Assembly (NCBI GenBank): GCA_945883495.1
Contig: CAMCXS010000005.1
Location: 1-64,000, forward strand
Length of the DNA stretch: 64,000 nt
Source of the DNA: Akkermansia muciniphila
Lineage (GTDB): Bacteria; Verrucomicrobiota; Verrucomicrobiia; Verrucomicrobiales; DEV007
Direction of reading: 5' to 3'
Shown: piece by piece, positions 8,328-18,625 of the stretch
Numbering within the stretch: the first letter of the stretch is position 1
How the letters are laid out: each line of letters opens with the position of its first letter
Notes under the pieces: generated by a model
Database searches by the model: none
The model's input: only the letters and a program-made list of their open reading frames with translations
What the model was told of the DNA's origin: nothing
Translations under genes and position numbers: made by a program

Positions 8328-11300
8328 ATGGCCACCCGCATCTCCCTCTGTCACCGAACAACTTATACCTACGACCGCCTGGTCACGCTGAGTCCCCACG
8401 TCATCCGGCTCCGGCCGGCTCCTCACTGCCGGACCCGGATTCTTTCCTATTCGCTGCGGATTGAACCGGAGAATCACTTCTTCAACCTCAATCAGGATCC
8501 ATTTTCGAACTATGAATCGCGTATTGTCTTTAAGGAGCCGATGCGCAAGTTCGAGGTCGTCGTGGATCTGACGGCGGAGCTGATCGCGATCAATCCCTTT
8601 GACTTCTTCCTGGAGAAGTACGCGGAAACCTTTCCATTCGATTATCCAGCGGAGCTTCTTCATGAGCTAAAGCCCTACCTGGAGCCGTCAGAAGGCGGCC
8701 GTTTGCTGAAGAATCTTTTCGTGAACGAATGGCCGCGTAATCCGGTCCGCACGAATGACATTCTGGTTCATTTGAACCAAAGTGTCCAGAAGCTGGTTTC
8801 GTACTCGATCCGCTTGGAACCAGGCGTGCAAACCTGCGAGGAGACCTTAGAAAAGGGTGTCGGCTCGTGCCGGGATTCCGCCTACCTCCTGGTGCAACTG
8901 CTCCGTCACATGGGCTTGGCGGCGCGCTTTGTGTCCGGGTATTTGGTGCAGCTCGTTCCGGATGAAAAGCCAATTGAGGGCCCAGCGGGTCCGGAGAAGG
9001 ATTTCACGGATTTGCACGCCTGGGCCGAGGTGTTCCTCCCCGGCGCCGGTTGGGTGGGCTTGGACCCGACCTCGGGTTTGTTCGCTTCTGAAGGGCACAT
9101 TCCGCTCGCTTGCACGCCGGAGCCATCCAACGCGGCCCCCATCACCGGGGCGGTGGACGAGTGCGAAACGGAGTTCAGCTACGAGAACACCGTCCGCCGG
9201 GTGTACGAAGATCCGCGGGTGACGCGTCCGTACACCCCGGAAGAGTGGAACGCCGTCCAAATGCTGGGCGGAATCGTTGATCAACGCCTGGATGAAGGCG
9301 ACGTCCGGCTCACGATGGGGGGCGAACCGACCTTCGTGTCCATCGACGACATGGACGGTCCCGAGTGGAACACCACGGCGGACAGCCCGTTCAAGCGGGA
9401 GCGCGCCAGTGAATTGCTGAAGCGGCTGCAAAGGATTTTCGCGCCCTGCGGCATCCGCTGGTATGGCGAAGGAAAGTGGTATCCCGGGGAGCCGGTGCCG
9501 CGGTGGGCGTATGGTCTTTTCTGGCGTAAGGACGGCCATGCGCTCTGGGGCCGGCAGGATCTTTTGGCGGATTTGCAAGCGCCGGGGAATTCAAACATCG
9601 AACAGTGCGAAGAGTTCGCTCGCGCCGTCGCGGATCAGCTGCACATCGCGCATGAGTGCGTGCACCCGGCGCTGGAGGACGCGGAGTATTACCGTTGGAA
9701 AGCGGCGACTTTGCCCACCGATGAAGTCATTACGGTGACGGGAGAATCCGATTCTCTGGAGCGGCGGACGTTGGCGGCGTTGATCCGGCGTGGGTTGGAT
9801 GTGCCTTCGGGATTTGTCATTCCGGTCTATTTTGATGAGATTTATGGCGGCTGGCGCGGTGGGCGTTGGTACTTCCGGCGCGGGCACCTTTTTCTGATTC
9901 CGGGGGCGTCGCCTCTCGGATTCCGCTTGCCGCTGAATTCGCTGAATCGGGATCGCCCACTCGATTTCTTGCCCGAGCATTCTCCTCTGGAAAGTTTGCC
10001 GCCGCTGCTGCAATTCCCAGCGGACGCGATTCCGCGCCGGGCACCAGATCCGGACACCCATCCGTCGCTTGACCCAGCGAATTGGAGCGGCTTGGGAGAA
10101 GGCGCCGCGGGGGACGCGCAGTGGATCAGCGGTGCCGGAACCGGCGGCTGGCAAGACTCTGACGGATATGTGCTGACGCCGGAAGGTGTGCAATACTGGA
10201 TGCCGCGGACGGCACTTTGCTTTGAGATCCGGGAGAAACGCCTTCACGTCTTCTTCCCGCCCTGCGGATTGCTGGAGCGTTACCTAATTCTCCTGGCGGT
10301 GGTGGAACGCGTGGCCGCGCAGTTTGGACTGCCGGTGGTGATCGAAGGCTACGAGCCGCCTCGCGATCCCCGCATGGAGCAGCTCAAGGTGACGCCGGAC
10401 CCGGGGGTGATCGAAGTGAACATTCATCCGGCTCGCAATTGGGAGGAGTTGGTCCGCAATACCGATATCCTCTACCACGAAGCGCGGATGTCGCGTTTGG
10501 GTGCGGAGAAGTTCATGCTCGACGGCCGCCACACCGGAACGGGTGGAGGCAACCACGTGGTGATCGGCGCGGAACATCCGTCCTCCAGCCCGTTCCTGCG
10601 CCGCCCTGGGTTGCTGCGCAGCCTGATTACCTATTGGCAGCATCACCCCGGCCTTTCGTTCCTGTTCTCGGGGATGTTTATCGGGCCCACCAGCCAAGCG
10701 CCGCGGGTCGATCAAGTGATGGAAGACCGCTTGTTCGAGCTCGACATCGCGTTCCAACAACTGCCGGAGACGACCGATGCTCCCTGGATCGTGGACCGCA
10801 CGTTGCGCAACTTGTTGACCGACCTGACCGGAAACACGCACCGGACGGAGTTTTGCATCGACAAACTCTATTCGCCGGACTCGGCTTCGGGGCGGTTGGG
10901 CTTGTTGGAATTGCGAGCCTTCGAAATGCCGCCGCATCCGCGAATGAGCTTGGTCCAGGCGTTGCTGGTGCGGGCGTTGGTTGCGAAGTTCTGGGATCAG
11001 CCGTATCACCACAAACTGGTGCGCTGGGGAACCACGTTGCACGACCGGTTCCTTCTGCCCGAGTTCACCTGGCAGGACGTCAGCGAAGTTTGCATGGAGT
11101 TGCGGGAGGCGGGCCTTCCTTTCGAACTCGATTGGTTGAAGCCGTTCTATGAATTCCGCTTCCCTCTTTACGGACGTGTTCAACACGGCGGAGTGGAGTT
11201 GGAAATCCGCTTTGCCCTCGAACCTTGGCACGTTTTGGGAGAAGAACGGACCGCCGCAGGCACGGCCCGCTACGTGGACTCGTCTCTGGAACGTCTCCAA

Positions 11301-11816
11301 GTCAAGGTGCGCGGAGCGGTGGAGGGCAAACACATCATCACCTGCAACGGGCGCCGTCTCCCGCTGTTCCCCACGGGGACAAACCAAGAATACGTCTCCG
11401 GCGTCCGCTACAAGGCGTGGTCGCCTTACTCCGCGCTGCACCCGTCGATCGGCGAGCAAACGCCGCTCTGCTTCGACATCGTGGATGAGCGGAACCGGAA
11501 ATCCTTGGGCGGTTGCGTGTATCACGTGAGCCACCCGGGCGGACGGGCCTACGAGACGTTCCCGGTGAACGCGTTGGAAGCGGAATCGCGCCGGATCAGC
11601 CGGTTCTGGGAGTGGGGGCACACACCCGCGGAAATGGAATCTCGCGCCACGAGCCTGGCCTACGCCCGGATCAATGGCCGCCGCTTGGAGCGGGTGGGGC
11701 CGCAAGGGATCACCTTCATCCCGCCGGAGGAGCCGCTTCCGGAATTTCCCGCGACTCTGGATCTGCGATTTTCCCCGGAACCAGTGAGCTCTGGGGGGCG
11801 TTATCCAGTGCGCTGA
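8328..11816 (+). CDS. transglutaminase-like protease fold fused to DUF2126 (putative amidoligase)
   Basis: 1162 residues from ATG 8328; the upstream in-frame extension is AT-rich and lacks family sequence. Residues 1-90 are the beta-sandwich found before bacterial transglutaminase-like domains (ISLCHRTTYTYDR). Residues about 145-265 form the thiol-protease-like core with a complete triad: Cys181 (GVGSCRDSA), His230 (DLHAWAEVF) and Asp246 (GLDPTSG). From about 310 onward is DUF2126, beginning RLTMGGEPTFVSIDDMDG and running to the C-terminus. Aravind and colleagues grouped DUF2126 with COOH-NH2 ligases of the glutamine-synthetase type, linked to ATP-grasp and transglutaminase genes. Its substrate is unknown. 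It is the first gene of a three-gene plus-strand cluster. Confidence 0.9.
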   Translation: MATRISLCHRTTYTYDRLVTLSPHVIRLRPAPHCRTRILSYSLRIEPENHFFNLNQDPFSNYESRIVFKEPMRKFEVVVDLTAELIAINPFDFFLEKYAETFPFDYPAELLHELKPYLEPSEGGRLLKNLFVNEWPRNPVRTNDILVHLNQSVQKLVSYSIRLEPGVQTCEETLEKGVGSCRDSAYLLVQLLRHMGLAARFVSGYLVQLVPDEKPIEGPAGPEKDFTDLHAWAEVFLPGAGWVGLDPTSGLFASEGHIPLACTPEPSNAAPITGAVDECETEFSYENTVRRVYEDPRVTRPYTPEEWNAVQMLGGIVDQRLDEGDVRLTMGGEPTFVSIDDMDGPEWNTTADSPFKRERASELLKRLQRIFAPCGIRWYGEGKWYPGEPVPRWAYGLFWRKDGHALWGRQDLLADLQAPGNSNIEQCEEFARAVADQLHIAHECVHPALEDAEYYRWKAATLPTDEVITVTGESDSLERRTLAALIRRGLDVPSGFVIPVYFDEIYGGWRGGRWYFRRGHLFLIPGASPLGFRLPLNSLNRDRPLDFLPEHSPLESLPPLLQFPADAIPRRAPDPDTHPSLDPANWSGLGEGAAGDAQWISGAGTGGWQDSDGYVLTPEGVQYWMPRTALCFEIREKRLHVFFPPCGLLERYLILLAVVERVAAQFGLPVVIEGYEPPRDPRMEQLKVTPDPGVIEVNIHPARNWEELVRNTDILYHEARMSRLGAEKFMLDGRHTGTGGGNHVVIGAEHPSSSPFLRRPGLLRSLITYWQHHPGLSFLFSGMFIGPTSQAPRVDQVMEDRLFELDIAFQQLPETTDAPWIVDRTLRNLLTDLTGNTHRTEFCIDKLYSPDSASGRLGLLELRAFEMPPHPRMSLVQALLVRALVAKFWDQPYHHKLVRWGTTLHDRFLLPEFTWQDVSEVCMELREAGLPFELDWLKPFYEFRFPLYGRVQHGGVELEIRFALEPWHVLGEERTAAGTARYVDSSLERLQVKVRGAVEGKHIITCNGRRLPLFPTGTNQEYVSGVRYKAWSPYSALHPSIGEQTPLCFDIVDERNRKSLGGCVYHVSHPGGRAYETFPVNALEAESRRISRFWEWGHTPAEMESRATSLAYARINGRRLERVGPQGITFIPPEEPLPEFPATLDLRFSPEPVSSGGRYPVR

Positions 11817-11887
11817 CGGGAGCTTACGCGTTTCCCGGCCTTGCGTTTGGCGCTGGCGCGGACTAGGGGTGGGCCGCGATAAGGGGC

Positions 11888-14452
11888 ATGGAAACGGCAG
11901 AGGCAAAGCGCATGCCCGGGGAATTCTACCGGCCGGGACCGTCCGCTTACGACGAACTGTTACACAAGGACGGGACCGTCCGGGAGCCGTGGCAAGAATG
12001 GGCCATGCTGTGCCGTGAGGGTGGGGAGAAGATTTACCGGGCCTGGAACAAGGCGACGATCCGATTCGTGCGGGAGATTGGGGTTTCCTACTCGGTGCAT
12101 CGGGCGGCGGGCAAGCGCGGCCCCTGGAGCTTCGATCCGGTGCCGTGGATTTTCGGAGCATCGGAGTGGGCCGGGATCGAGGCGGGCATTGCGCAACGGG
12201 TGCGGCTCTGTTCGGCCATTCTCGCGGATCTCTACGGGGACCAAACCCTGATCCGGGAGGGCATTTTGCCGCTGGAGATCGTTTACCGGGATCGCGGTTT
12301 TTTGCGGCCGTTCGTTCTGGACCCGGAGCGGAACCGGAAGGGAGGGCGAGGCGGAGGCATTCCGGGGCTGGTCAATTTTGGAAAGAAAACGGCGCCGGTG
12401 CTGGGGCTGAGCCTAGCCGCCGTGGATTTGGCACGTGGGCCGGAAGGGCGGATGTGGGTTGTCAATCAGCGGACGGATTGTCCGTTCGGTCTCGGGTTCG
12501 CCTTGGAAAACCGGAGCATTCTGAGCCGGGTATTGCCAGCGACGTTCCAGCGTTGCCAAGTCCATCGATTGGCGAACTTCTTCCGGACATGGAGAGGCGA
12601 GCTAGAGAGCAATCCGTCGCAGGGCAGAGAAGTGCGGGTGGTAATTTTGGCCGCCGAGGGCCAGGCCCAGGAGTTTGAGACCGCCTACCTTGCCAACTAC
12701 CTGGGCTACGTGCGGGTGGTGCCCGGAGATTTGACGGTGCGCGACCAGAAAGTTTGGCTGAAGACCCTGGGGGGCTTGCAACCGGTGGACGTGATTTGGA
12801 GGGCGATGCCCGGCCGGATGCTCGATCCGTTGGAGGCGGAAGCGGGCAATGTGTTCGGGATCCCAGGCTTGTTTCAGGCGATGCGGGCAGGGAACGTCAC
12901 CGTGATGAATCATCCCGGAGCGGGTGTGGTGGAAACGCCGGGCCTGCATCCCTTCCTCCCGGCAATTGCCAAAGCGCTGCTCAGCGAGGAACTCATCCTC
13001 CCGACGGTGGCGACCTGGTGGTGCGGACAGCCAAGGGAGTTGCAGCACGTTCTGGCGAATCTTCCGAAAATGGTGATCAAGGGGATCGATATCCGGTCTG
13101 GCTTCCAGACCATCTACGGCAGTGATCTTTCCGACTCCAGGTTGCAGGAATTGCGCAACCGCATTCTCGGCGATCCAGGGCTCTATGTGGGCCAGGAGGA
13201 GGTGCACTTTTCCACGATTCCCTGCCTCCAAGGGGCTGCTTTGGAACCGCGTTCCGCGATTCTCCGCGCCTATGGTTTGCAAACGCGTTCCGGTGAGGTC
13301 CACGTGCTTCCCGGCGGACTGGCTCGCGCTTCCTCGGAGCAGAGCTTCATCGTTTCCACCTTGGCCGGCGGAATTTCCAAGGACGTGTGGGTGCGGTCGG
13401 ACACTCCGCCCCCGAGACATGTGACTCTCTGGAAGCCAGAGGGGGTTCCCACGGAAGAGACCAATCCAAGTCATATTCCGAGCCGGACCGGGGAGAACTT
13501 GTTTTGGACCGGACGTTACGCGGAACGGGCGGACGTGACCGCCCGCTATCTGCGCCGGATTCTACGCAACCGGGTGGAAGGATTTGAACAGGACTCGGAG
13601 CTCGAGGAGCGGCACGAAAGCTTCCTGTTCCATGCGTTTTGCGAGGTGATGCTGATCGCGCCTCGCCTTCATCACGGCGGAAAGGATCCGCTCTTGGAAC
13701 TGGCTTCGCTGCTGGAGGATGAAACCCGGTTGGGGAGTTTGCCGGCGGCGCTCGATGCCTTCCGCCGTGCGTCCCATGAGATTCGCGATGTCTGGTCCGC
13801 GACCAGCTTGCAGGCGATCGAGGCTTGCGCGGATGGTTGGATGGACGCTCGGGGGGCGGCGAAGTCGGTCTTCGACTACTATGCGCCACTGGACCGCCTG
13901 CTGCTCGACCTGACTGCGTTCGTTGGTCTTTCCTTGGAGAGCATGACCCGGGATGCGGGCTGGTGCCTTTTGGATGCCGGACGGCGGATTGAGCGGGCGT
14001 TGCTGCTCGTGGAATTGTTACAACACGGCTTGGCGCGTCCCGTGGAACCGGAAGTCGCCTCCCTGGTTTGCGAATCGGTGTTGGTGATTGCGGACAGCTT
14101 GGTGACGTTCCGGCGTCGCTACCGGCGTGAGTTGCGGCCGCACCGGGTCATTGATCTCCTGATCTACGTGGAGAACAATCCGCGGTCGCTGTCGTATCAG
14201 TTTGACCGTTTGGAGCAGTTTCTCGCGCTCTTGCCCAGAGACGGGGGAGGGAAGGGGAACAATCCGTTGAACCTGATTCGGGAAGCGCGCAAAGATCTCC
14301 AACGATTCACCCCGGAGCAGCTCTCGGCTCAAGATGCGACGAACGGGTCGCGGCCGGACCTTCGCGACTTGCTGAAGCGGCAACGCAAGCGCCTGCTGAG
14401 GCTTTCTGACGAACTCACCATGGCCTACTTCAGCCATTCTTTGCGCCGCTGA
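11888..14452 (+). CDS. circularly permuted ATP-grasp fused to alpha-E domain
   Basis: 854 residues. Residues about 60-500 are a circularly permuted ATP-grasp ligase: AAVDLARGPEGRMWVVNQRT, GFALENR, VMNHPGAGVVETPGL, TVATWWCGQPRE, MVIKGIDIRSG, YVGQEEV and LPGGLARAS follow the family's order. From about residue 527 (SRTGENLFWTGRYAERAD) to the end is the all-helical alpha-E (DUF403) domain. In many genomes the two parts are separate neighbouring genes; here they are fused. ATP-grasp enzymes of this kind are predicted to form amide bonds on peptides; no product is known. The sequence AAGGGG lies directly before the ATG, one of few purine-rich leaders here. Confidence 0.92.
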   Translation: METAEAKRMPGEFYRPGPSAYDELLHKDGTVREPWQEWAMLCREGGEKIYRAWNKATIRFVREIGVSYSVHRAAGKRGPWSFDPVPWIFGASEWAGIEAGIAQRVRLCSAILADLYGDQTLIREGILPLEIVYRDRGFLRPFVLDPERNRKGGRGGGIPGLVNFGKKTAPVLGLSLAAVDLARGPEGRMWVVNQRTDCPFGLGFALENRSILSRVLPATFQRCQVHRLANFFRTWRGELESNPSQGREVRVVILAAEGQAQEFETAYLANYLGYVRVVPGDLTVRDQKVWLKTLGGLQPVDVIWRAMPGRMLDPLEAEAGNVFGIPGLFQAMRAGNVTVMNHPGAGVVETPGLHPFLPAIAKALLSEELILPTVATWWCGQPRELQHVLANLPKMVIKGIDIRSGFQTIYGSDLSDSRLQELRNRILGDPGLYVGQEEVHFSTIPCLQGAALEPRSAILRAYGLQTRSGEVHVLPGGLARASSEQSFIVSTLAGGISKDVWVRSDTPPPRHVTLWKPEGVPTEETNPSHIPSRTGENLFWTGRYAERADVTARYLRRILRNRVEGFEQDSELEERHESFLFHAFCEVMLIAPRLHHGGKDPLLELASLLEDETRLGSLPAALDAFRRASHEIRDVWSATSLQAIEACADGWMDARGAAKSVFDYYAPLDRLLLDLTAFVGLSLESMTRDAGWCLLDAGRRIERALLLVELLQHGLARPVEPEVASLVCESVLVIADSLVTFRRRYRRELRPHRVIDLLIYVENNPRSLSYQFDRLEQFLALLPRDGGGKGNNPLNLIREARKDLQRFTPEQLSAQDATNGSRPDLRDLLKRQRKRLLRLSDELTMAYFSHSLRR

Positions 14453-14473
14453 CGCCCTGTTGCACCGCCCGCC

Positions 14474-15364
14474 ATGCCCGAGGAATTCCGTTATCGCGTC
14501 ATCCACGAGACCTCGTATCTCTACAGCGGTCGCATCGACCTCTGTCACAGCCTCTGCTGTCTCTGTCCGCGTGATACGCCATTTCAAACCCGGGCCAGTC
14601 ATTTCATGGCGATCGAGCCGCGTCCTGAGGTGATTGGCGATCATGTCGATTTTTTTGGGAATCACCGGAACGTCTTTTCCGTTCAGCATTCCCACGAAAA
14701 GCTCCTGGTCCGCTCCACCAGTGAAGTGCGCATCTCGACTAGCCCCCGTCCCTGGGAAGGCGAGTTTGAGGATCTGCCCTGGGAACGGGTTGCCGCCGAG
14801 TTGCCGGCCCTGCGAGGGGAGGCGACGCGCGCGATCGGCGGGTTCCGGCTGGCTTCTCCGGCTACCGCCCCGCTAGCGGAGTTGCGCGACTACACGCTGG
14901 CGTCGTTTCCGGCCGGCACGGGGGTTTTTGCCGGTTGCCAGGCGTTGATGGATCGGGTTCACCGGGATTTCACTTATTCTCCGGGGAGCACGGCGGTGCA
15001 CACCAGCATCCAAGAGGTGTATTCGGGGCGCCAGGGCGTATGCCAAGATTTCGCCCATCTCCTGCTTTCGGGGCTGCGCAGCATTGGACTGTCGGCCCGC
15101 TATGTCAGCGGATACCTGGAAACTCTGCCGCCGCCGGGCAAGCCGAGGCTCCAGGGCGCCGATGCCTCCCATGCCTGGATCGATGTCTATGTGCCCGGAT
15201 TGGATTGGGTGCCGTTCGATCCGACGAACAATCTTTGCCCCGGCCCGCGTCACATCGTCGCGGCCATTGGACGGGACTACTTCGACGTGCAACCGTTGCG
15301 CGGGATTTTCCTGGGCAGCGGCAGCCAGTCGCTCGGGGTCCGGGTCGATGTGGCGCGCTCGTGA
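14474..15364 (+). CDS. transglutaminase-like cysteine protease-fold protein
   Basis: 296 residues, 21 bases after the ATP-grasp gene. It has the same N-terminal beta-sandwich (YRVIHETSYLYSGRID) as the large protein at 8328, then a transglutaminase core with a complete triad: Cys190 (GVCQDFAH), His233 (ASHAWIDVY) and Asp249 (PFDPTNN). No signal peptide is seen, so it probably acts in the cytoplasm with its two neighbours. Family members are predicted peptidases or amide-forming enzymes. The window thus holds two such domains, one free and one fused, in one operon, which suggests they process the product of, or supply substrate for, the ligases between them. Confidence 0.9.
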   Translation: MPEEFRYRVIHETSYLYSGRIDLCHSLCCLCPRDTPFQTRASHFMAIEPRPEVIGDHVDFFGNHRNVFSVQHSHEKLLVRSTSEVRISTSPRPWEGEFEDLPWERVAAELPALRGEATRAIGGFRLASPATAPLAELRDYTLASFPAGTGVFAGCQALMDRVHRDFTYSPGSTAVHTSIQEVYSGRQGVCQDFAHLLLSGLRSIGLSARYVSGYLETLPPPGKPRLQGADASHAWIDVYVPGLDWVPFDPTNNLCPGPRHIVAAIGRDYFDVQPLRGIFLGSGSQSLGVRVDVARS

Positions 15365-15424
15365 GCGCCCATGCCGGTTTCCTTCCGTTGACTCTCAGCG
15401 GCTCTGGGGTAAGTAGCGGCTTCC

Positions 15425-15802
15425 ATGAACGTTCCCGCGGATCTCAAATACGCCAGCAGTCACGAATGGGCCCGGCTGGAGGGCGATCTGGTCACGGTCG
15501 GCATCTCCGATCACGCCCAGGCGGAGTTGACCGATGTTGTGTTTCTCGAACTACCCCGGGTGGGACGCCAGGTGAATGCGGGCGAAAGCGTTGCCGTCAT
15601 TGAGTCGGTGAAATCGGCCAACGACATCTACGCGCCGGTCGCTGGGGAAATCGTCGAGATCAACGGTCCGCTGGCGGAAGACCCGGCCGGAGTGAACTCG
15701 GATCCGTATGGCGCGGGGTGGCTTTTCCGGATCCGCATCGCACCGGGCACAAGTTTGGATCACCTGTTCACCGCGGATCAGTACCGCGGCGAAATTTCCT
15801 GA
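15425..15802 (+). CDS. gcvH: glycine cleavage system H protein
   Basis: 125-residue lipoyl carrier that shuttles the aminomethyl group from P to T protein. The lipoylation site is Lys63 in ESVKSAND, with the expected flanks. The N-terminus ([13 protein letters not shown]) and the C-terminal [10 protein letters not shown] block are typical, and length is normal. It is 24 bases before gcvP, so the two are co-transcribed. The T protein gene (gcvT) is not in the window. The preceding transglutaminase gene ends 60 bases upstream in the same direction, so read-through from that cluster is possible. Confidence 0.97.
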   Translation: MNVPADLKYASSHEWARLEGDLVTVGISDHAQAELTDVVFLELPRVGRQVNAGESVAVIESVKSANDIYAPVAGEIVEINGPLAEDPAGVNSDPYGAGWLFRIRIAPGTSLDHLFTADQYRGEIS

Positions 15803-15826
15803 CCTCCCCGAGACCGACCGACTTCC

Positions 15827-18619
15827 GTGAGTTCCACTTCCAGCTTCCTGCACCGTCATCTCGGCTCCAGCGAGGAGGTGGCGGCTGAAATGGCCAAGAT
15901 GACCGGGTTTGCATCGGTCGATGCCCTGGTGGAAGCGGCGGTGCCGGAGGCGATTCGGCGGCAGAAGCACTTTGTGCTGCCCGAGCCGGTGGGTGAGGCG
16001 GACGCTTTGGAACGGCTCCGGCGGATGATGGCCCGGAACGTCGTGAAGCGCTCACTGATCGGGATGGGCTACGCCGACTGCATCACGCCGCCGGTGATTC
16101 AGCGAAACGTTCTGGAGAATCCCGGTTGGTATACGGCCTACACTCCATATCAGGCGGAGATTTCCCAGGGGCGCCTGGAAGCTTTGCTCAACTTCCAGAC
16201 CATGGTCGCGAACTTGACCGGGCTTGACGTGGCCAACGCCTCCCTCCTGGATGAAGGGACCGCCGCCGCCGAGGCCATGAGCCTGTGCGCCGCTTCCAAA
16301 CCGGAGGCGCATACCTTTTTCGTTTCAGACAAGTGCCATCCCCAAACCATCGCCGTGGTCCAGACCCGGGCCGAGCCGCTCGGGATCCAGTTGGTGATTG
16401 GCGATTTCGCGAACTTCGAGCCGGACAGCACCCTGCTCGGCGCTTTGATCCAAGTGCCGGACACCGATGGCGCGTTGCCCGATTTGGGCGATTTCGTCCA
16501 GCGCGTTCATGCCGCGGGTGGGCTTGTCATCGCGGCGACGGACCTGCTCTACCTCTGCTTGCACGAAGCCCCGGGGGAATGGGGCGCGGACATCGCGATC
16601 GGGAACAGCCAACGCTTTGGCGTGCCGCTCGGGTTCGGCGGACCGCACGCCGCATTCATGGCGGTGCGGGAGGAGCTGAAACGGCGTTTGCCGGGACGAT
16701 TGGTTGGCGTCTCCCGGGATGCCTCGGGACTTCCGGCCTACCGGTTGGCGTTGCAAACCCGGGAGCAGCACATCCGGCGGGAGAAGGCCACCAGCAATAT
16801 CTGCACAGCTCAAGTGCTGTTGGCCGTAGTCGCTTCCATGTATGCGGTTTACCACGGTCCGGAGGGACTGCGGGAGATGGCTCTTCGCGTGAGGGAACTC
16901 GCTTGGCGGCTGGCTCGGGCGATCGGCGGTACGGCGGGGTTCGACACCGTCAAGGTGACCCTGAATCCGGAGCGGCAACGGGAAATCCTTTCGGCGGCCG
17001 GAGACGCGGGCTTTAACTTGCGGGAGTTTGCCGACGGCGGGATCGGGATTACCCTGGATGAGCGCTCCACGTCCGAGGAAGTGGGTGCTTTGGCGGCGCT
17101 CTTCGGCGCGGAGGTTGACTTTTCCGGCGAGGTGCCCGCGTTGGACCGGCCGCGGAAATCCGCGTGTCTGACCCACGAGGTCTTTCACCGACACCATACG
17201 GAGACCGCGATGATGCGGTATCTCCACCGGCTGGAGAGCAAAGATCTCTCCCTCACCACCAGCATGATTCCGCTTGGGTCGTGCACGATGAAGCTCAACG
17301 CGGCCGCCGAGATGACGCCGTTGAGCTGGCCAGAAGTGAACCGGCTTCATCCCTTCGCCCCCAAGGAGCAATGGACCGGCTATGCCGAACTGATCGCGGA
17401 TCTGGAGAAATGGCTGGCCGAGGCTACGGGCTTCGACGCCGTTTCCCTGCAGCCGAACGCCGGTTCGCAAGGCGAGTACGCCGGGCTGCTGGCGATTCGC
17501 GGTTGGCACCGGGCCAATGGCGATTCTGCGCGCGACGTGTGTCTGATCCCGGCGTCGGCCCACGGCACCAATCCGGCAAGCGCGGTGATGGCGGGGATGA
17601 AAGTGGTCCCGGTCCGGTGCGATGCCTTGGGGAATGTGGACCTAGGAGATCTGGAAGCCAAAGCCGTGGCCAACAGCAGCCGTTTGGCGGCGGTCATGGT
17701 GACCTATCCCTCCACGCACGGGGTTTTTGAGGAAGGGATTCGCGAGATCAGCCGGATCGTGCATCACCACGGCGGCCAAGTCTACATGGACGGGGCCAAT
17801 CTGAACGCCCAAGTCGGAGTTTGCTCCCCGGCCGAGCTAGGGGCCGATGTTTGCCACCTCAATCTTCACAAGACGTTTTGCATCCCGCACGGGGGCGGGG
17901 GACCGGGCGTTGGCCCCATCGCGGTCGCGGCGCATTTGGCTCCCTACTTGCCAGGGCATCCCTTCCACTTGCCCGGCGCGGCGGGACCCGTGAGTGCCGC
18001 TCCGTTTGGCAGCGCCAGCATTCTGGTGATTCCCTGGATGTACGTTGCGATGATGGGCTCCCGGGGGCTGACCCAAGCGACGAAGTGGGCCATTCTCAAC
18101 GCGAACTACATCGCGCGTCGCCTGGAGCGATTCTATCCCGTCCTTTATCGCGGACCGGGCGGGATGGTGGCGCATGAGTGCATTCTGGATCTGCGCCCAT
18201 TTAAGGAATCCGCCGGGGTCGAGGTCGAGGATGTCGCCAAACGCCTCATCGACTACGGCTTTCACGCTCCGACGATGTCCTGGCCCGTGCCGGGAACCTT
18301 GATGGTCGAGCCGACCGAAAGCGAATCCCGGGAGGAGCTGGACCGCTTTTGCGATGCCATGATCGCAATCCATGGCGAGATCATGGCCATCGCCAACGGG
18401 CAATTTGACCGTGAGCGGAATCCTCTCAAGCACGCGCCGCACCCGGCGGCCGTGTTGCTGGCGGATTCTTGGGACCGGCCCTACTCGCGTGAAATCGCGG
18501 CCTTTCCGGCCCCGTGGACCCGCGTTCACAAATACTGGCCACCGGTCTCGCGGATCGACAATGTCCATGGCGACCGGCATTTGGTCTGCAGCTGTCCGGA
18601 CGTTTCCAGTTACGGTTGA
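15827..18619 (+). CDS. gcvP: glycine dehydrogenase (decarboxylating), single-chain P protein
   Basis: 930 residues from a GTG start. PLP-dependent P protein that decarboxylates glycine and loads the aminomethyl group on GcvH. Both homologous halves of the single-chain form are present: the N-terminal half starts FLHRHLGSS and the C-terminal half from about residue 445. The PLP lysine is Lys682 ([18 protein letters not shown]). [15 protein letters not shown] and [13 protein letters not shown] are family signatures. Length matches the homodimeric class, not the split gcvPA/gcvPB class. The stop is 6 bases from the stop of the converging gene at 18626. Confidence 0.97.
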   Translation: MSSTSSFLHRHLGSSEEVAAEMAKMTGFASVDALVEAAVPEAIRRQKHFVLPEPVGEADALERLRRMMARNVVKRSLIGMGYADCITPPVIQRNVLENPGWYTAYTPYQAEISQGRLEALLNFQTMVANLTGLDVANASLLDEGTAAAEAMSLCAASKPEAHTFFVSDKCHPQTIAVVQTRAEPLGIQLVIGDFANFEPDSTLLGALIQVPDTDGALPDLGDFVQRVHAAGGLVIAATDLLYLCLHEAPGEWGADIAIGNSQRFGVPLGFGGPHAAFMAVREELKRRLPGRLVGVSRDASGLPAYRLALQTREQHIRREKATSNICTAQVLLAVVASMYAVYHGPEGLREMALRVRELAWRLARAIGGTAGFDTVKVTLNPERQREILSAAGDAGFNLREFADGGIGITLDERSTSEEVGALAALFGAEVDFSGEVPALDRPRKSACLTHEVFHRHHTETAMMRYLHRLESKDLSLTTSMIPLGSCTMKLNAAAEMTPLSWPEVNRLHPFAPKEQWTGYAELIADLEKWLAEATGFDAVSLQPNAGSQGEYAGLLAIRGWHRANGDSARDVCLIPASAHGTNPASAVMAGMKVVPVRCDALGNVDLGDLEAKAVANSSRLAAVMVTYPSTHGVFEEGIREISRIVHHHGGQVYMDGANLNAQVGVCSPAELGADVCHLNLHKTFCIPHGGGGPGVGPIAVAAHLAPYLPGHPFHLPGAAGPVSAAPFGSASILVIPWMYVAMMGSRGLTQATKWAILNANYIARRLERFYPVLYRGPGGMVAHECILDLRPFKESAGVEVEDVAKRLIDYGFHAPTMSWPVPGTLMVEPTESESREELDRFCDAMIAIHGEIMAIANGQFDRERNPLKHAPHPAAVLLADSWDRPYSREIAAFPAPWTRVHKYWPPVSRIDNVHGDRHLVCSCPDVSSYG

Positions 18620-18625
18620 TCGACC

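Noticed and set aside
10284-12161. 625-codon minus-strand frame
   Set aside because: Antisense to the transglutaminase-DUF2126 gene and the start of the ATP-grasp gene; composition (Arg, Pro, His-rich) is that of a shadow.
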